This document shows positions 8,778 to 17,069 of a DNA stretch of 64,000 nucleotides, one piece after another. Position 1 is the stretch's first letter. Each line of letters begins with the position of its first letter. The position numbers and the translations under genes are program-made. Under the pieces are notes generated by a model that was not told the DNA's origin, did no database searches, and saw only the letters and a list, made by a program, of their open reading frames with translations. This DNA is from an uncultured Bryobacteraceae bacterium (GTDB taxonomy: Bacteria > Acidobacteriota > Terriglobia > Bryobacterales > Bryobacteraceae): assembly GCA_938003835.1 (NCBI GenBank), contig CALKXJ010000012.1, positions 186,001 to 250,000 of the forward strand, given 5' to 3'.

Positions 8778-9542
8778 GTGTGGGTTCTGCTCGCAGGCGT
8801 CCTTTTCGGCACGGCCTGCATGGCTAGCCCCGTAGAGATCCGCATCGTCTATGACAACAGCTCGGCCGAGCCTTTCTTGCGCGCCGACTGGGGCTTCGCC
8901 GCCGTCGTGGATGCCGGAGCCGCCCGGATCCTCTTCGACGCCGGCGCCGACGGCGCCATTTTGCTCCGCAACCTCAGCGCAATGGGCGTCCAGCCGGCCT
9001 CGATCACCCATGCAGTGATCTCACACCGCCACGCCGACCACCGCAACGGCCTGTTCACGCTGGCGCTCAAGAATCGGTCCCTGAAGGCTTACTTTTTGGA
9101 TTCGTTTCCGGCAGAGATCTATGAGCTGGCGGGGGCCGTGGCGCTCGATCCGGTGCGCGTTCGCGAGCCGATCGAGATCGCGCCCGGCGTCTTCTCCACC
9201 GGGACCGTCCCGGGCGATCCGGACGAGCAGGCGCTCGTCGTCGAGACCGGCGGCGGGTTGGTTCTCCTGACCGGGTGCAGCCACCCGGGCGTCGCTTCGA
9301 TGGTGGAGGCTGCCTGCCGGCAGCGCAATGCGAAGACCGTCCGACTGGTGCTGGGCGGGTTTCACCTCCACCGGCTCAGCGACGAGCTCATCCAGCAAGT
9401 GATCGATCGGCTGCGCGAGCTGGGCGTCGAGCAAGTCGCTCCCGCACACTGCACCGGCGAGCGCGCCATCCAGCTCTTTCGCCGGGCCTATGGTCCCAGG
9501 TGCTTACCCGCCGGGGCAGGCCGCCGCTTCCTGATCGAATAA
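8778..9542 (+). CDS. Exported metallo-beta-lactamase-fold hydrolase
   Basis: MBL-fold metalloprotein of the subfamily annotated as dihydropterin-aminobenzene synthase-like (Tflp type), whose real substrates are mostly unknown. Metal-binding motifs are THAVISHRHADHRNG (HxHxDH), LTGCSHPGV and LGGFHLHRL, with a late histidine in PAHCTGERA. The N-terminus (MWVLLAGVLFGTACMAS) looks like a signal peptide or lipoprotein-like leader, suggesting a periplasmic location. The start is GTG 8778, supported by a good ribosome-binding site (GGAGG, ending seven bases upstream). Length, 254 residues, fits the family. It is the first gene after the tRNA and is followed, 46 bases on, by a very small membrane-peptide gene. 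Confidence 0.85.
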   Translation: MWVLLAGVLFGTACMASPVEIRIVYDNSSAEPFLRADWGFAAVVDAGAARILFDAGADGAILLRNLSAMGVQPASITHAVISHRHADHRNGLFTLALKNRSLKAYFLDSFPAEIYELAGAVALDPVRVREPIEIAPGVFSTGTVPGDPDEQALVVETGGGLVLLTGCSHPGVASMVEAACRQRNAKTVRLVLGGFHLHRLSDELIQQVIDRLRELGVEQVAPAHCTGERAIQLFRRAYGPRCLPAGAGRRFLIE

Positions 9543-9588
9543 GCTGTAGAGAGACGCAAGCGGCCCGGCGCCGCCAGGGAGGTCACCA

Positions 9589-9690
9589 GTGAAAGGCTCG
9601 CGCCTCAAATGCATTCTCACCGATTTGCACTTCTGGATTCCCGTCGCCGTCCTGCTCGCCGGTGGGAGCCTCCTGCTGGTGGTGCGCTGA
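9589..9690 (+). CDS. 33-residue membrane peptide
   Basis: A short frame from GTG 9589 to TGA 9690 encodes a basic, soluble head (MKGSRLKCILTDLHFW) followed by one hydrophobic helix (IPVAVLLAGGSLLLVV) and a terminal arginine. A strong ribosome-binding site (GGAGG, six to seven bases upstream) supports translation. The stop lies four bases before the transporter start at 9695, so co-translation is likely. I do not recognise the family with certainty. The head-plus-single-helix architecture is that of small regulatory or stabilising membrane proteins, and its position suggests it may belong to the transporter complex. It could still be a chance frame, although the ribosome-binding site argues against that. 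Confidence 0.55.
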   Translation: MKGSRLKCILTDLHFWIPVAVLLAGGSLLLVVR

Positions 9691-9694
9691 GGCG

Positions 9695-10975
9695 ATGCCC
9701 GCCAACGATCTCTCTTCCCGTTCCCTGCACCGTCTCGGCGTCCTCTGCGGGCTGGCGGCCGGCGCCTGGTTGGGCGCGGCCGAAGCGCCCACCAAACTCG
9801 TGATGGTGGGCTACTCGCCCTTCGTGATTTCGCTCGGAATGGTGGCAGGTGTCTTCGTCGCCCGCTGGACCTTGCCGATGGTGCTCAAAGGGACTGGCTA
9901 CGTCTGGCAGGATCTTCGCGAGAAGTCACACCTGGTGGTCTGGGCCGTGCTGGCCGGCATGCTGTGGGCCGTGGCCAACACGCTCACCATCTTCGCCATC
10001 CGCAACGTCGGGCTTTCGATCGCCTTTCCGCTGTGGAACACCAACAGCCTGGTGGGTCTGTTCTGGGGCTGGCTGCTGTTTGCCGAGCTGCGCGGGGCGG
10101 GCCGGCGCGACTGGGCCAAGGTGGCCGGCGGAGCGCTGGCGATCGCCGGCGGCGCCTGCCTGCTCGCCTGGGCCACGGCCCATCAGGAGGGCGTCTCGCG
10201 CGAGCATGCGACGCTGGGCGTGGCGGCCGCACTCGCCGCCGGCCTGCTCTGGGGCACCATGTACATCCCCTACCGCAAGGCCTACATCTCGGGGATGAAT
10301 CCGCTCTCCTTCGTCACGGTCTTCACATTCGGGGAACTGGGCACGATGCTGGCGCTGGCGGCCGGCTTTTTGGGCGGCTGGGGCGGCCTCGAGGCCGAAC
10401 TCGTCTCGGTGCGACCCGCTTTGTTCTGGCTCTTCCTGGGAGGCTTCTGCTGGGTGCTGGGGGATCTGTTCCAGCAGTATGCGGCCAAGTATATCGGCAT
10501 CGGGCGCGGCATCCCGCTGTCGAACACGAACCAGCTCTGGGGGTTGGCCTGGGGCGCGCTGGTCTTTGGCGAGATGGCCGCGCTGAGTCCCAAGGGACAG
10601 GTGCTGGTGGTCGCCGGTTCCCTGGTGATGATCGCCGGCGCCCTGGCGATCAGCCTGGCCGAAGCGCCGGCGGCGGAGCAACGCTCCTGGCGCGCCGCTA
10701 TGGAGCGCGAGTGCCGCCGCTACGGGCTCGACCCCGAGCGCACGGCGGCGAATCTCGAGGGCAAGGATCCGATCGCCGAGGAGGGCCACGCCCGCCGCTG
10801 GTGGGAGTATGGCGTAGCCGTGCTCGCGGTGGCGATCTTCCTGTGGCTGGCCTTCGGCGCCAGTCGCCAGCCCATCCAGATTCATTTTCCCTGGCTGGTC
10901 GCCCTCTCGGCGGCGTCGGTGGTGATTCTGCTGGTTGTGGGCGCGCTTTTGTGGAAGCGGACGCGCTTCGCCTGA
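9695..10975 (+). CDS. GRP/DMT-superfamily sugar-type transporter
   Basis: Inner-membrane carrier with ten helices in the drug/metabolite transporter fold, closest to the GRP glucose/ribose-porter/TMEM144-like group. Diagnostic segments include SIAFPLWNTNSLVGLFWGWL, GLLWGTMYIPYRKAYISGMN and its pseudo-repeat GIPLSNTNQLWGLAWGALVFGE; the two NTN motifs mark the internal duplication. After residue 330 there is a cytoplasmic linker and two further hydrophobic helices (YGVAVLAVAIFLWLAFG and ALSAASVVILLVVGALLW), an extension not usual in the family. ATG 9695 is used rather than the upstream ATG 9662, which overlaps the small-peptide gene. The substrate is unknown; sugar or a related polyol is likely. 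Confidence 0.82.
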   Translation: MPANDLSSRSLHRLGVLCGLAAGAWLGAAEAPTKLVMVGYSPFVISLGMVAGVFVARWTLPMVLKGTGYVWQDLREKSHLVVWAVLAGMLWAVANTLTIFAIRNVGLSIAFPLWNTNSLVGLFWGWLLFAELRGAGRRDWAKVAGGALAIAGGACLLAWATAHQEGVSREHATLGVAAALAAGLLWGTMYIPYRKAYISGMNPLSFVTVFTFGELGTMLALAAGFLGGWGGLEAELVSVRPALFWLFLGGFCWVLGDLFQQYAAKYIGIGRGIPLSNTNQLWGLAWGALVFGEMAALSPKGQVLVVAGSLVMIAGALAISLAEAPAAEQRSWRAAMERECRRYGLDPERTAANLEGKDPIAEEGHARRWWEYGVAVLAVAIFLWLAFGASRQPIQIHFPWLVALSAASVVILLVVGALLWKRTRFA

Positions 10976-11002
10976 AGCGAGAGCGGATCCGCCCGGCGAA
11001 CC

Positions 11003-12082
11003 TCAGTCCTCCAGGTGGAGCGGATAGCGCCCGTACTGCTTCACCGCGCGAATCATCGCCAGATAGTTTTCCGGCTTCACAGCCGAGTGAATACAGTTCG
11101 AGGAGGAGACGATCAGGCCGCCCCCGGCGGCCGCCTTCCGCAGGCAATCCTTCACCGCCTCGACGACCTCGTGCTCCGGCGCCTCCGAGAGGATATACGA
11201 ACAGTCGATGTTGCCGACCAGCGCCACCCGGTCGCCGTAGCGGCGCTTCACTTCACCGATATCCATGCCCGCGACCGGCTCGAGCGGGTTGATCGCGTCC
11301 ACGCCGGTATCGACGATGCGGTCCAGAATCCGCCACAGGTTGCCGTCGGAGTGTTTGATAACGAGCGCCCCGGCCTCGTGGACGGCGTCGACCATACGCT
11401 GGAGGCGCGGCCGCACGAACTCTTCAAAGTGCGCCGGCGAGAAGAAGGTGGTCTTGTTGCCGGCGTAATCGTCGGCGAGCACGATGATGTCGGCGCCGGC
11501 GCGCACGGCGTTGCGCGCCAGCCGGATGTTGGCCTCCAGCACGCGGTCCATCAGTTCATGGGCGAAGCCGGGATCGTCGATGAAGTCGGCGAGCAGGTTG
11601 TCGAAGCCGCGCAGGGAAACCGAATGCATAAAGGCGGCGCGCTGGAGGAACACGATCGCTCGCCGGTGCTTGAAGCGCGCGGCCAGAGCCGGCAGATCGC
11701 CCAGTCGATGCGGCAGGTCCGCATCGGGCGGCCTCCAGCGCTTGAGATCGTCCCGCGAGCGGATCGGGCCGCGGATCGGGTGGTCCTGGATCTCCGTGCT
11801 GGGACCGTAGAGGACGCCCCACTCGTCATAATAGGTGCCGTCGGGGTTCACCTTGACGGGAAGGAAGCGGTGACAAGCGCAGACGGCGTCAAAAGCCATC
11901 CTCTCTTCGAACTCGGCCTGCGTCGTCGCCCCAGGGCAGGCTCTGGCGATCACCGAAGGGTGGATGGCGAACTCGAGAATCGGGACCCGGTCGGGCTGCT
12001 CGCGGCGCATGGCCGTCATGACGCGCTCGTAGGAGTTCATGGCAACCTTCGGGGAGAGCATAACAAGCTCAGGGCGCGTCAT
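11003..12082 (-). CDS. Uroporphyrinogen decarboxylase-like protein (not HemE)
   Basis: TIM-barrel protein of the URO-D superfamily, 359 residues. Typical stretches are REQPDRVPILEF, GADIIVLADDYAGNKTTFFSPAHFEEFV, VIKHSDGNLWRILDRIVDTGVDAINPLEP and VALVGNIDCSYIL. The N-terminal arginine/aspartate site of true HemE (GRYMPEY-type) is absent, so this is not the haem enzyme. Relatives act in corrinoid-linked methyl transfer (MtaA, CmuA) or have unknown roles. The start at ATG 12082 is supported by GGAGG six bases upstream. It is divergent from the exported O-methyltransferase with only 33 bases between starts, so the two probably share a control region. Confidence 0.85.
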   Translation of the reverse strand: MTRPELVMLSPKVAMNSYERVMTAMRREQPDRVPILEFAIHPSVIARACPGATTQAEFEERMAFDAVCACHRFLPVKVNPDGTYYDEWGVLYGPSTEIQDHPIRGPIRSRDDLKRWRPPDADLPHRLGDLPALAARFKHRRAIVFLQRAAFMHSVSLRGFDNLLADFIDDPGFAHELMDRVLEANIRLARNAVRAGADIIVLADDYAGNKTTFFSPAHFEEFVRPRLQRMVDAVHEAGALVIKHSDGNLWRILDRIVDTGVDAINPLEPVAGMDIGEVKRRYGDRVALVGNIDCSYILSEAPEHEVVEAVKDCLRKAAAGGGLIVSSSNCIHSAVKPENYLAMIRAVKQYGRYPLHLED

Positions 12083-12115
12083 CCCAGCCTCCGTTCGCCC
12101 GTATGATGAGAAGAA

Positions 12116-12775
12116 ATGACCCGGAGACGGATCTTGATCCTTGCCGCGGCAATGGTGGTTGCCGCCGCGGCCGTCGCGCAGCCGAGATGGCGCCGCTCCA
12201 TGGAGGGCGCCAAACCGCCGCTCGCCAACAACGCGACCGAGAAGCGGATCTTAAGCGTGATCGAGGAGGTTCGGCGGACGGGCCGCACCTGGGCGAGCGT
12301 GCCCGATGCCGACGGCCGCATGCTGCGCCTGCTGGCGGAGGCCGCGGGCGCCAAACACGTGGTCGAGATCGGCACCTCGACGGGTTACTCGGGCCTGTGG
12401 TTCGCCCTCGCCCTCTCGAGGACCGGCGGCCGCCTCACGACCTTCGAGATCGATCCCGGCCGGGCCGCCTTGGCCCGCGAGCATTTCAAGAAGGCGGGCG
12501 TCGATCACTTGGTGACGCTTGTCGAAGGCGACGCGCACCGGAACCTCGACAGGCTCAAGGAGCCCGTCGACGTGGCCTTCATCGATGCCGACAAGGACGG
12601 CTATGTCAGCTACCTGAACAAGCTGCTGCCGCTGGTGCGGCCGGGCGGCCTGATCCTGGCTCACAACATCGACATGGCGCGCGACTACGCCGAAGCGGTC
12701 ACGACGAATCCGGCGCTCGAGACCGTCCTGTATATGGAGGGCGCGGGTCTGGCGGTGACGCTCAAAAAACGCTAG
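12116..12775 (+). CDS. O-methyltransferase with N-terminal export signal
   Basis: Class I SAM-dependent O-methyltransferase of the catechol/caffeoyl-CoA type. VVEIGTSTGYSGLWFALAL is motif I, LTTFEIDPGRAALARE is the SAM-ribose segment, and DVAFIDADKDGYVSYLNKLL contains the metal-binding aspartates. RPGGLILAHNIDMARDY follows. Unusually, the first 22 residues (MTRRRILILAAAMVVAAAAVAQ) form a clear signal peptide or membrane anchor ending in AVA. SAM is cytosolic, so the enzyme is either membrane-anchored on the cytoplasmic side or its exported substrate is handled in an unrecognised way. At 219 residues the catalytic domain is complete. Starts diverge from the URO-D-like gene. Confidence 0.88.
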   Translation: MTRRRILILAAAMVVAAAAVAQPRWRRSMEGAKPPLANNATEKRILSVIEEVRRTGRTWASVPDADGRMLRLLAEAAGAKHVVEIGTSTGYSGLWFALALSRTGGRLTTFEIDPGRAALAREHFKKAGVDHLVTLVEGDAHRNLDRLKEPVDVAFIDADKDGYVSYLNKLLPLVRPGGLILAHNIDMARDYAEAVTTNPALETVLYMEGAGLAVTLKKR

Positions 12776-12784
12776 CCGACCGGT

Positions 12785-14608
12785 TCACCGCAGAACCGGC
12801 TCGGCATAGAGCAGCTCGCCGGTGAAGCCGTCGTAAAACTGCACCACAGCATGCGGCCGCGGGAAAGCAACCCATCGCTGCTCGCCTTCGCGCACCGGAT
12901 TGTTGAAAATGTTGTTCACCTGGATGACGGTGTAGACCGGCTGGCGAGCCAGCGGCCCGGGGACGTCGCCCAGGAAATAAGTCGACCAGCGGATCTCGAC
13001 GGGGCGGCCTCGCGAGTCGAACATCCCATTGGGCGGGCGGTCTCCTTCGCTCGTGGCGACGTGATTGCGGGAGTTGTGCGGCCCGGAGGCGAACTCCCAG
13101 ACGCGCTCGGTCAGGCGCACGGCAAAACTGTTGTGCAGGTCGCCGGTAAGGACCAGGACCGGACGGCCGAGCGAATCCCAGAAGCGGATCAGCTCTTCGC
13201 GCTCGTCGAGAAAGACCGTCCAGGCGTCGTCCTTGTCGCTGATTCGCTGAGCGCGCTGCGCACCCGGAGTGCCGCCCACGTGCGGGATCGTCAGGTTCAC
13301 CGAGGAGAAGATGAAGAAAAAGTCGGCGTCGCTCGCCCGCATGCGCTCGATCAACCACTGCTTCTGGCGCTTGCCGAGCATCGAGAGGCCGGGCTTGGCC
13401 GGCTCGCGCGTATCATGCATGTCGCGCATGCTGCGAGTGTCCAGCAGGAAAAAGTGCGCGTTCGAGATACGGAAGTCGCCGTAGGTGAGTCGCCCGATTG
13501 AATAGGCGGAACGAGAGTCGGCGCGCGCCGCGGGCCGGATGCGAAGCCGATGGCGGTCGATCACCCCGACGACGTCATAGACGCCTGCGTTTGGATCCCC
13601 GGGGCCGGCATCGCCCTCGAGAATTCCGGCCCTTTGCCCTCCCCAGTGCACGTGGAGATTGGCCATCTGAGTCAGATCGAGGCGCATGAAGTCGGCTTCC
13701 GGATCGGTGAGCAGGTCGCTTCCGGCGCCGAGCTGCGCCCGGCCGAAGTGGATCGGCTGGGTGAACTCCGTCGGGTTGCTCCAGCCCAGATAGTCATACC
13801 AGGCCTGCACGGCGATATCCCGGAGAACGGCCTTGCGGTCGCGCCGGCCGGCCGTCGCCGTGCCATAGACGTCGTTGAGGATCTCGTGGTCGTCGATGGT
13901 GAAAAACGACGGGATCTCGCGGTGCCAGGCGGCCAGATTCCGGCTGCGCGCCAGATAAAGCTTGTAGTTCTCCCACAGGCCGGCGATGCTCGGCGCCAGC
14001 TCGACCAGCCGCGGTATCTCGGCAGGACGCAGCCCGACCTGCACCAGCCACTTCTCCGCCGGATAGTCGCGCGCATCCTCGTACAGCCAGTCGCCGTTGA
14101 GCACGGCAAAGTGAATCTTGTCGTCCAAATGGCGCAGCATGGTGGCGTAGGCGGGCAGCTCCGGGCCCAAGCCGGAGTTCGGGTTCTGATTGTTGCCGCA
14201 GGCAAACTCGAACCGGAAGTTGAACAGGCCTCGCGGATTGTGCTCTGGGTGCCGGTAGTCGTCCGGTTCGGGCAGCGTCAGGAACGCGCCGTCCGGCTTC
14301 GGCGGCACGCCGGCGGCGCCCTCCGGAACGACCTGGTAGTAATACTTGGTGTTGGATGCGAGGCCGGTCAGGAGCACCCAGCCCGTGTTGTCGCGTTCCA
14401 CCCGCGTGGGGACCGGCTCAGAAATCCGGTCGAGTTTACCCGGCTCGAGTCCGAAGCGGACGCGGAAGGCCCCCGGCCGGTCCGTGCGCGCCCAAACACC
14501 GATCTCGTGGGCACCCAGGCGACCAAGGATCGGCCCGTGCGTTATGTTGACGGGAGCGGCCGCCGCCCGGAGGGCGAGCAGGGAAACCAGCACGAGGCGC
14601 AGTCGCAT
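12785..14608 (-). CDS. PhoD-family alkaline phosphatase/phosphodiesterase
   Basis: Exported metallophosphoesterase of the PhoD family, releasing phosphate from organic phosphomono- and diesters in the periplasm. A signal peptide (MRLRLVLVSLLALRAAAA) is followed by the PhoD N-terminal immunoglobulin-like domain (residues about 20-115, GWVLLTGLASNTKYYYQV). The metal-centre motifs then appear: FEFACGNNQ, VLNGDWLYED, FFTIDDHEILND, FFLLDTRSMRD and VLVLTGDLHNSFA. The catalytic domain spans the rest of the 607 residues. The signal peptide appears Sec-type, whereas many PhoD proteins use the Tat route. It is convergent with the O-methyltransferase gene, ten bases apart. Confidence 0.9.
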   Translation of the reverse strand: MRLRLVLVSLLALRAAAAPVNITHGPILGRLGAHEIGVWARTDRPGAFRVRFGLEPGKLDRISEPVPTRVERDNTGWVLLTGLASNTKYYYQVVPEGAAGVPPKPDGAFLTLPEPDDYRHPEHNPRGLFNFRFEFACGNNQNPNSGLGPELPAYATMLRHLDDKIHFAVLNGDWLYEDARDYPAEKWLVQVGLRPAEIPRLVELAPSIAGLWENYKLYLARSRNLAAWHREIPSFFTIDDHEILNDVYGTATAGRRDRKAVLRDIAVQAWYDYLGWSNPTEFTQPIHFGRAQLGAGSDLLTDPEADFMRLDLTQMANLHVHWGGQRAGILEGDAGPGDPNAGVYDVVGVIDRHRLRIRPAARADSRSAYSIGRLTYGDFRISNAHFFLLDTRSMRDMHDTREPAKPGLSMLGKRQKQWLIERMRASDADFFFIFSSVNLTIPHVGGTPGAQRAQRISDKDDAWTVFLDEREELIRFWDSLGRPVLVLTGDLHNSFAVRLTERVWEFASGPHNSRNHVATSEGDRPPNGMFDSRGRPVEIRWSTYFLGDVPGPLARQPVYTVIQVNNIFNNPVREGEQRWVAFPRPHAVVQFYDGFTGELLYAEPVLR

Positions 14609-14667
14609 GGCGCGGCGATTTTAGCATAGTTTCTCGGGCGGCAAAGCTCGCATGGGAGGACGACAGC

Positions 14668-15444
14668 ATGGCCTTGCACTCTCGAGTGGCGCTGGTCACC
14701 GGTGCTTCGCGCGGCATCGGCCGGGCGATCGCGGCGCGCTTAGCCAGGGAGGGCGCCGCGGTGGTGGTGAACTACCGCAGCAGCCGGACGCAAGCCGAGA
14801 CCGTGGTGGGTGAGATTCAAGCGGCGGGCGGGAGCGCCCTGGCGATCCAGGCCGACGTCGGCGAGCCGGGTGCGGCCGCGGCGCTTGTCGAGGAGGTCGA
14901 GCGCCGACTCGGCGCACTCGACATCCTGGTGAATAACGCAGCGATCATTCATCGCGGCGACCTCGAGGCCCTCGATCCGGCGGCTCTCGAGCAGATGTGG
15001 CGCGTCAACGTGACCGGCCTGGCCGCCCTCAGCCGGGAGGCGGCGCGCCTGATGAAGCCACGCCGCTGGGGCCGGATCATCAACCTCGCCTCAATCGCTG
15101 CGCACGGCACCGCGCTGCCGGGGACGACATTCTACGCCGCCACCAAGGCGGCCGTCATCGCGCTGACGCGCCGGTTCGCCATGGAGCTCGGCCCCTACGG
15201 GATCACCGTCAACGCCATCGCGCCCGGCTTCATCCTCACCGATATGGTGGCAGCGGAACGCACGCCCGAGGAGCTCCAGGCGCTGCTGGCCCGCATGGCA
15301 GAACGTGCCATGGTGCGCCGGATCGGACGGCCCGAGGACATTGCCGCGGTGGCGGCCTTCCTGGCGGGCGAGGAAAGCGGATTTCTCACTGCCCAAACCA
15401 TCACCGTCGACGGCGGTCGCATGGACTACATCGGGCACTCTTGA
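14668..15444 (+). CDS. Short-chain dehydrogenase/reductase (FabG-like)
   Basis: Classical SDR, 258 residues, NAD(P)-dependent. The cofactor motif VTGASRGIGRAIA is followed by an RSSR segment after the second strand, which suggests NADPH preference. LVNNAAI, the serine in INLASIAAHG and the YAATK catalytic pair are all present, and the C-terminus ends with the usual SGFLTAQTITVDGGRMD. It is closest in type to 3-oxoacyl-ACP reductase or sugar/polyol dehydrogenases; the substrate cannot be read from sequence. A good ribosome-binding site (GGGAGG) lies ten bases before ATG 14668. It is divergent from phoD and convergent with serA. Confidence 0.93.
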   Translation: MALHSRVALVTGASRGIGRAIAARLAREGAAVVVNYRSSRTQAETVVGEIQAAGGSALAIQADVGEPGAAAALVEEVERRLGALDILVNNAAIIHRGDLEALDPAALEQMWRVNVTGLAALSREAARLMKPRRWGRIINLASIAAHGTALPGTTFYAATKAAVIALTRRFAMELGPYGITVNAIAPGFILTDMVAAERTPEELQALLARMAERAMVRRIGRPEDIAAVAAFLAGEESGFLTAQTITVDGGRMDYIGHS

Positions 15445-15468
15445 GGCGGGCGGCCCCGTCGCGCCGGC

Positions 15469-17055
15469 TCAGTCGAACTCGACGCGGCGCGCCAGCAGCA
15501 CCGCAGGCATGCGGCAGAGCTCGGCCAGCACCGCGTCGGGCACCGCCTCATCGGTTTCGACCACCGCCACCGCCACCAGCGTCTCGCCGGGCGCCGCGGG
15601 CGCGTCCTGCCGGCCGAGTGAGAAGTTGGCGATGTTGATGCCGCGGTTGCCGAGCACCGTGCCCACGTGCCCGATCACGCCGGGCACGTCCCGGTTTTTC
15701 ATGAAGGTCAGGTGACCGCTCAAAGGTGTCTCGCAGTAGATGCCGTCCACCTGGATCAGCCGCGGCTTGCCCAGCACGACGGCGCCGACTACGGAGGTGA
15801 CGCCGGCATCGGTTTCGAGTTCGAGACCGACTGAATCCGTGTGCGCCGCGCGTTTCTCGTGCCGCTCTGCCACCGCCAGCCCCCGCTGCGTGGCGATCTG
15901 CATGGCGTTGACGACGTTGACCTTCTGCTCGAGGAAACGGTTCAGCACGCCGGCCAGGCCGCCGTTACGGATAAGGTGCGTGTTGTTTTCCGCCAACTGG
16001 CCCATGTAGATGAGGCGCACGGCCCTCGGGTTGCCCGAGGCGATGTGGGCGGCAAAAGCGCCCAGCCGCCGCGCCAGCTCGACATACGGGCCCAGCAGGC
16101 GGTAGAGTTCGGGCGGCACCGCGGGCATGTTCACGGCATTGACCGCCACGCCGCTGCGCAGGTACTCGAGCACCTGCTCAGCGATCAGGGTCCCGACGAT
16201 CTCCTGCGCCTCTTCCGTCGAGCCGCCGATATGGGGGGTCGCGATCAGGTTCTCGAGCGCCAGCAGCGGGCTGCCCTCCGGAGGCTCCTTGGCGAAGACG
16301 TCCAGGCCCGCGCCGGCCACCTTGCCCGACTCCATCGCCTCGCGCAGCGCCTCTTCGTCGATGATGCCGCCGCGCGCGCAGTTGATGATGCGCACGCCGT
16401 CCTTCATCCGGGCGAACTGCTCGCGCGAGATCATGTTGCGCGTCTCCGCCGTCAGAGCCACATGCACGGAGATGTAGTCGCTTTCGGCGAGCAGCCGGTT
16501 CAGGTCAACCAGTTCGATGTTGAGATCCTCGGCCCACTGGCGGCTGACATAGGGATCGCAGGCGAGGATCCGCATCTCGAAGGCGCGGGCGCGCCGCACC
16601 ACCTCGCGCCCGATGCTGCCGAGCCCGATGATGCCGAGTGTCTTGCCGCGCAGCTCGGTGCCGAGAAACTTCTTCTTCTCCCACTTGCCGCTGCGGGTCG
16701 ACAGGCTGGCCTGCGGGATCTGCCGCGCCAGGGCCAGCATCAGCGCCAGTGTATGCTCGGCCACCGAGACCGAGTTCCCGCCGGGCGTGTTCATCACCAG
16801 GATGCCGGCCTCGGTAGCGGCGTCGAGGTCGATGTTATCGACGCCTGAGCCGGCCCGGCCGATGACGCGCAACCGAGGCGCCTTCCCGATCACCTCGCGC
16901 GTCACTTTGGCGGCGCTGCGCACCAGCAGGGCTTCGGCTTCGCCCAAATGCTCGTGGAAGCCCTTCGGATCGGAAACGATCACCTCGCAATCCGGCTGTG
17001 CCTGAAGCAGGGCCAGGGCGGCCGGGCTGAGATTGTCGGCGACAAGAATCTTCAT
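15469..17055 (-). CDS. serA: D-3-phosphoglycerate dehydrogenase
   Basis: First enzyme of phosphorylated serine synthesis: oxidises 3-phosphoglycerate to 3-phosphohydroxypyruvate with NAD. The chain has the long (type I) layout of 528 residues. Substrate-binding halves flank the Rossmann domain (LGIIGLGSIGREVVRRARAF, with the aspartate in LACDPYVSR). The catalytic residues are the arginine in INCARGGIIDEEAL, the glutamate in FAKEPPEGS and the histidine in TPHIGGSTEEAQE. An intervening ASB domain (residues about 320-450) and a C-terminal ACT domain (DRDVPGVIGHVGTVLGNRG) follow, the latter usually binding serine for feedback control. The start lies 14 bases after the aminotransferase stop, so both are one operon. 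Confidence 0.96.
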   Translation of the reverse strand: MKILVADNLSPAALALLQAQPDCEVIVSDPKGFHEHLGEAEALLVRSAAKVTREVIGKAPRLRVIGRAGSGVDNIDLDAATEAGILVMNTPGGNSVSVAEHTLALMLALARQIPQASLSTRSGKWEKKKFLGTELRGKTLGIIGLGSIGREVVRRARAFEMRILACDPYVSRQWAEDLNIELVDLNRLLAESDYISVHVALTAETRNMISREQFARMKDGVRIINCARGGIIDEEALREAMESGKVAGAGLDVFAKEPPEGSPLLALENLIATPHIGGSTEEAQEIVGTLIAEQVLEYLRSGVAVNAVNMPAVPPELYRLLGPYVELARRLGAFAAHIASGNPRAVRLIYMGQLAENNTHLIRNGGLAGVLNRFLEQKVNVVNAMQIATQRGLAVAERHEKRAAHTDSVGLELETDAGVTSVVGAVVLGKPRLIQVDGIYCETPLSGHLTFMKNRDVPGVIGHVGTVLGNRGINIANFSLGRQDAPAAPGETLVAVAVVETDEAVPDAVLAELCRMPAVLLARRVEFD

Positions 17056-17069
17056 GAAACCACCCCCGC

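Noticed and set aside
11003-12082. HemE assignment
   Set aside because: The N-terminal catalytic arginine motif of uroporphyrinogen decarboxylase is absent.
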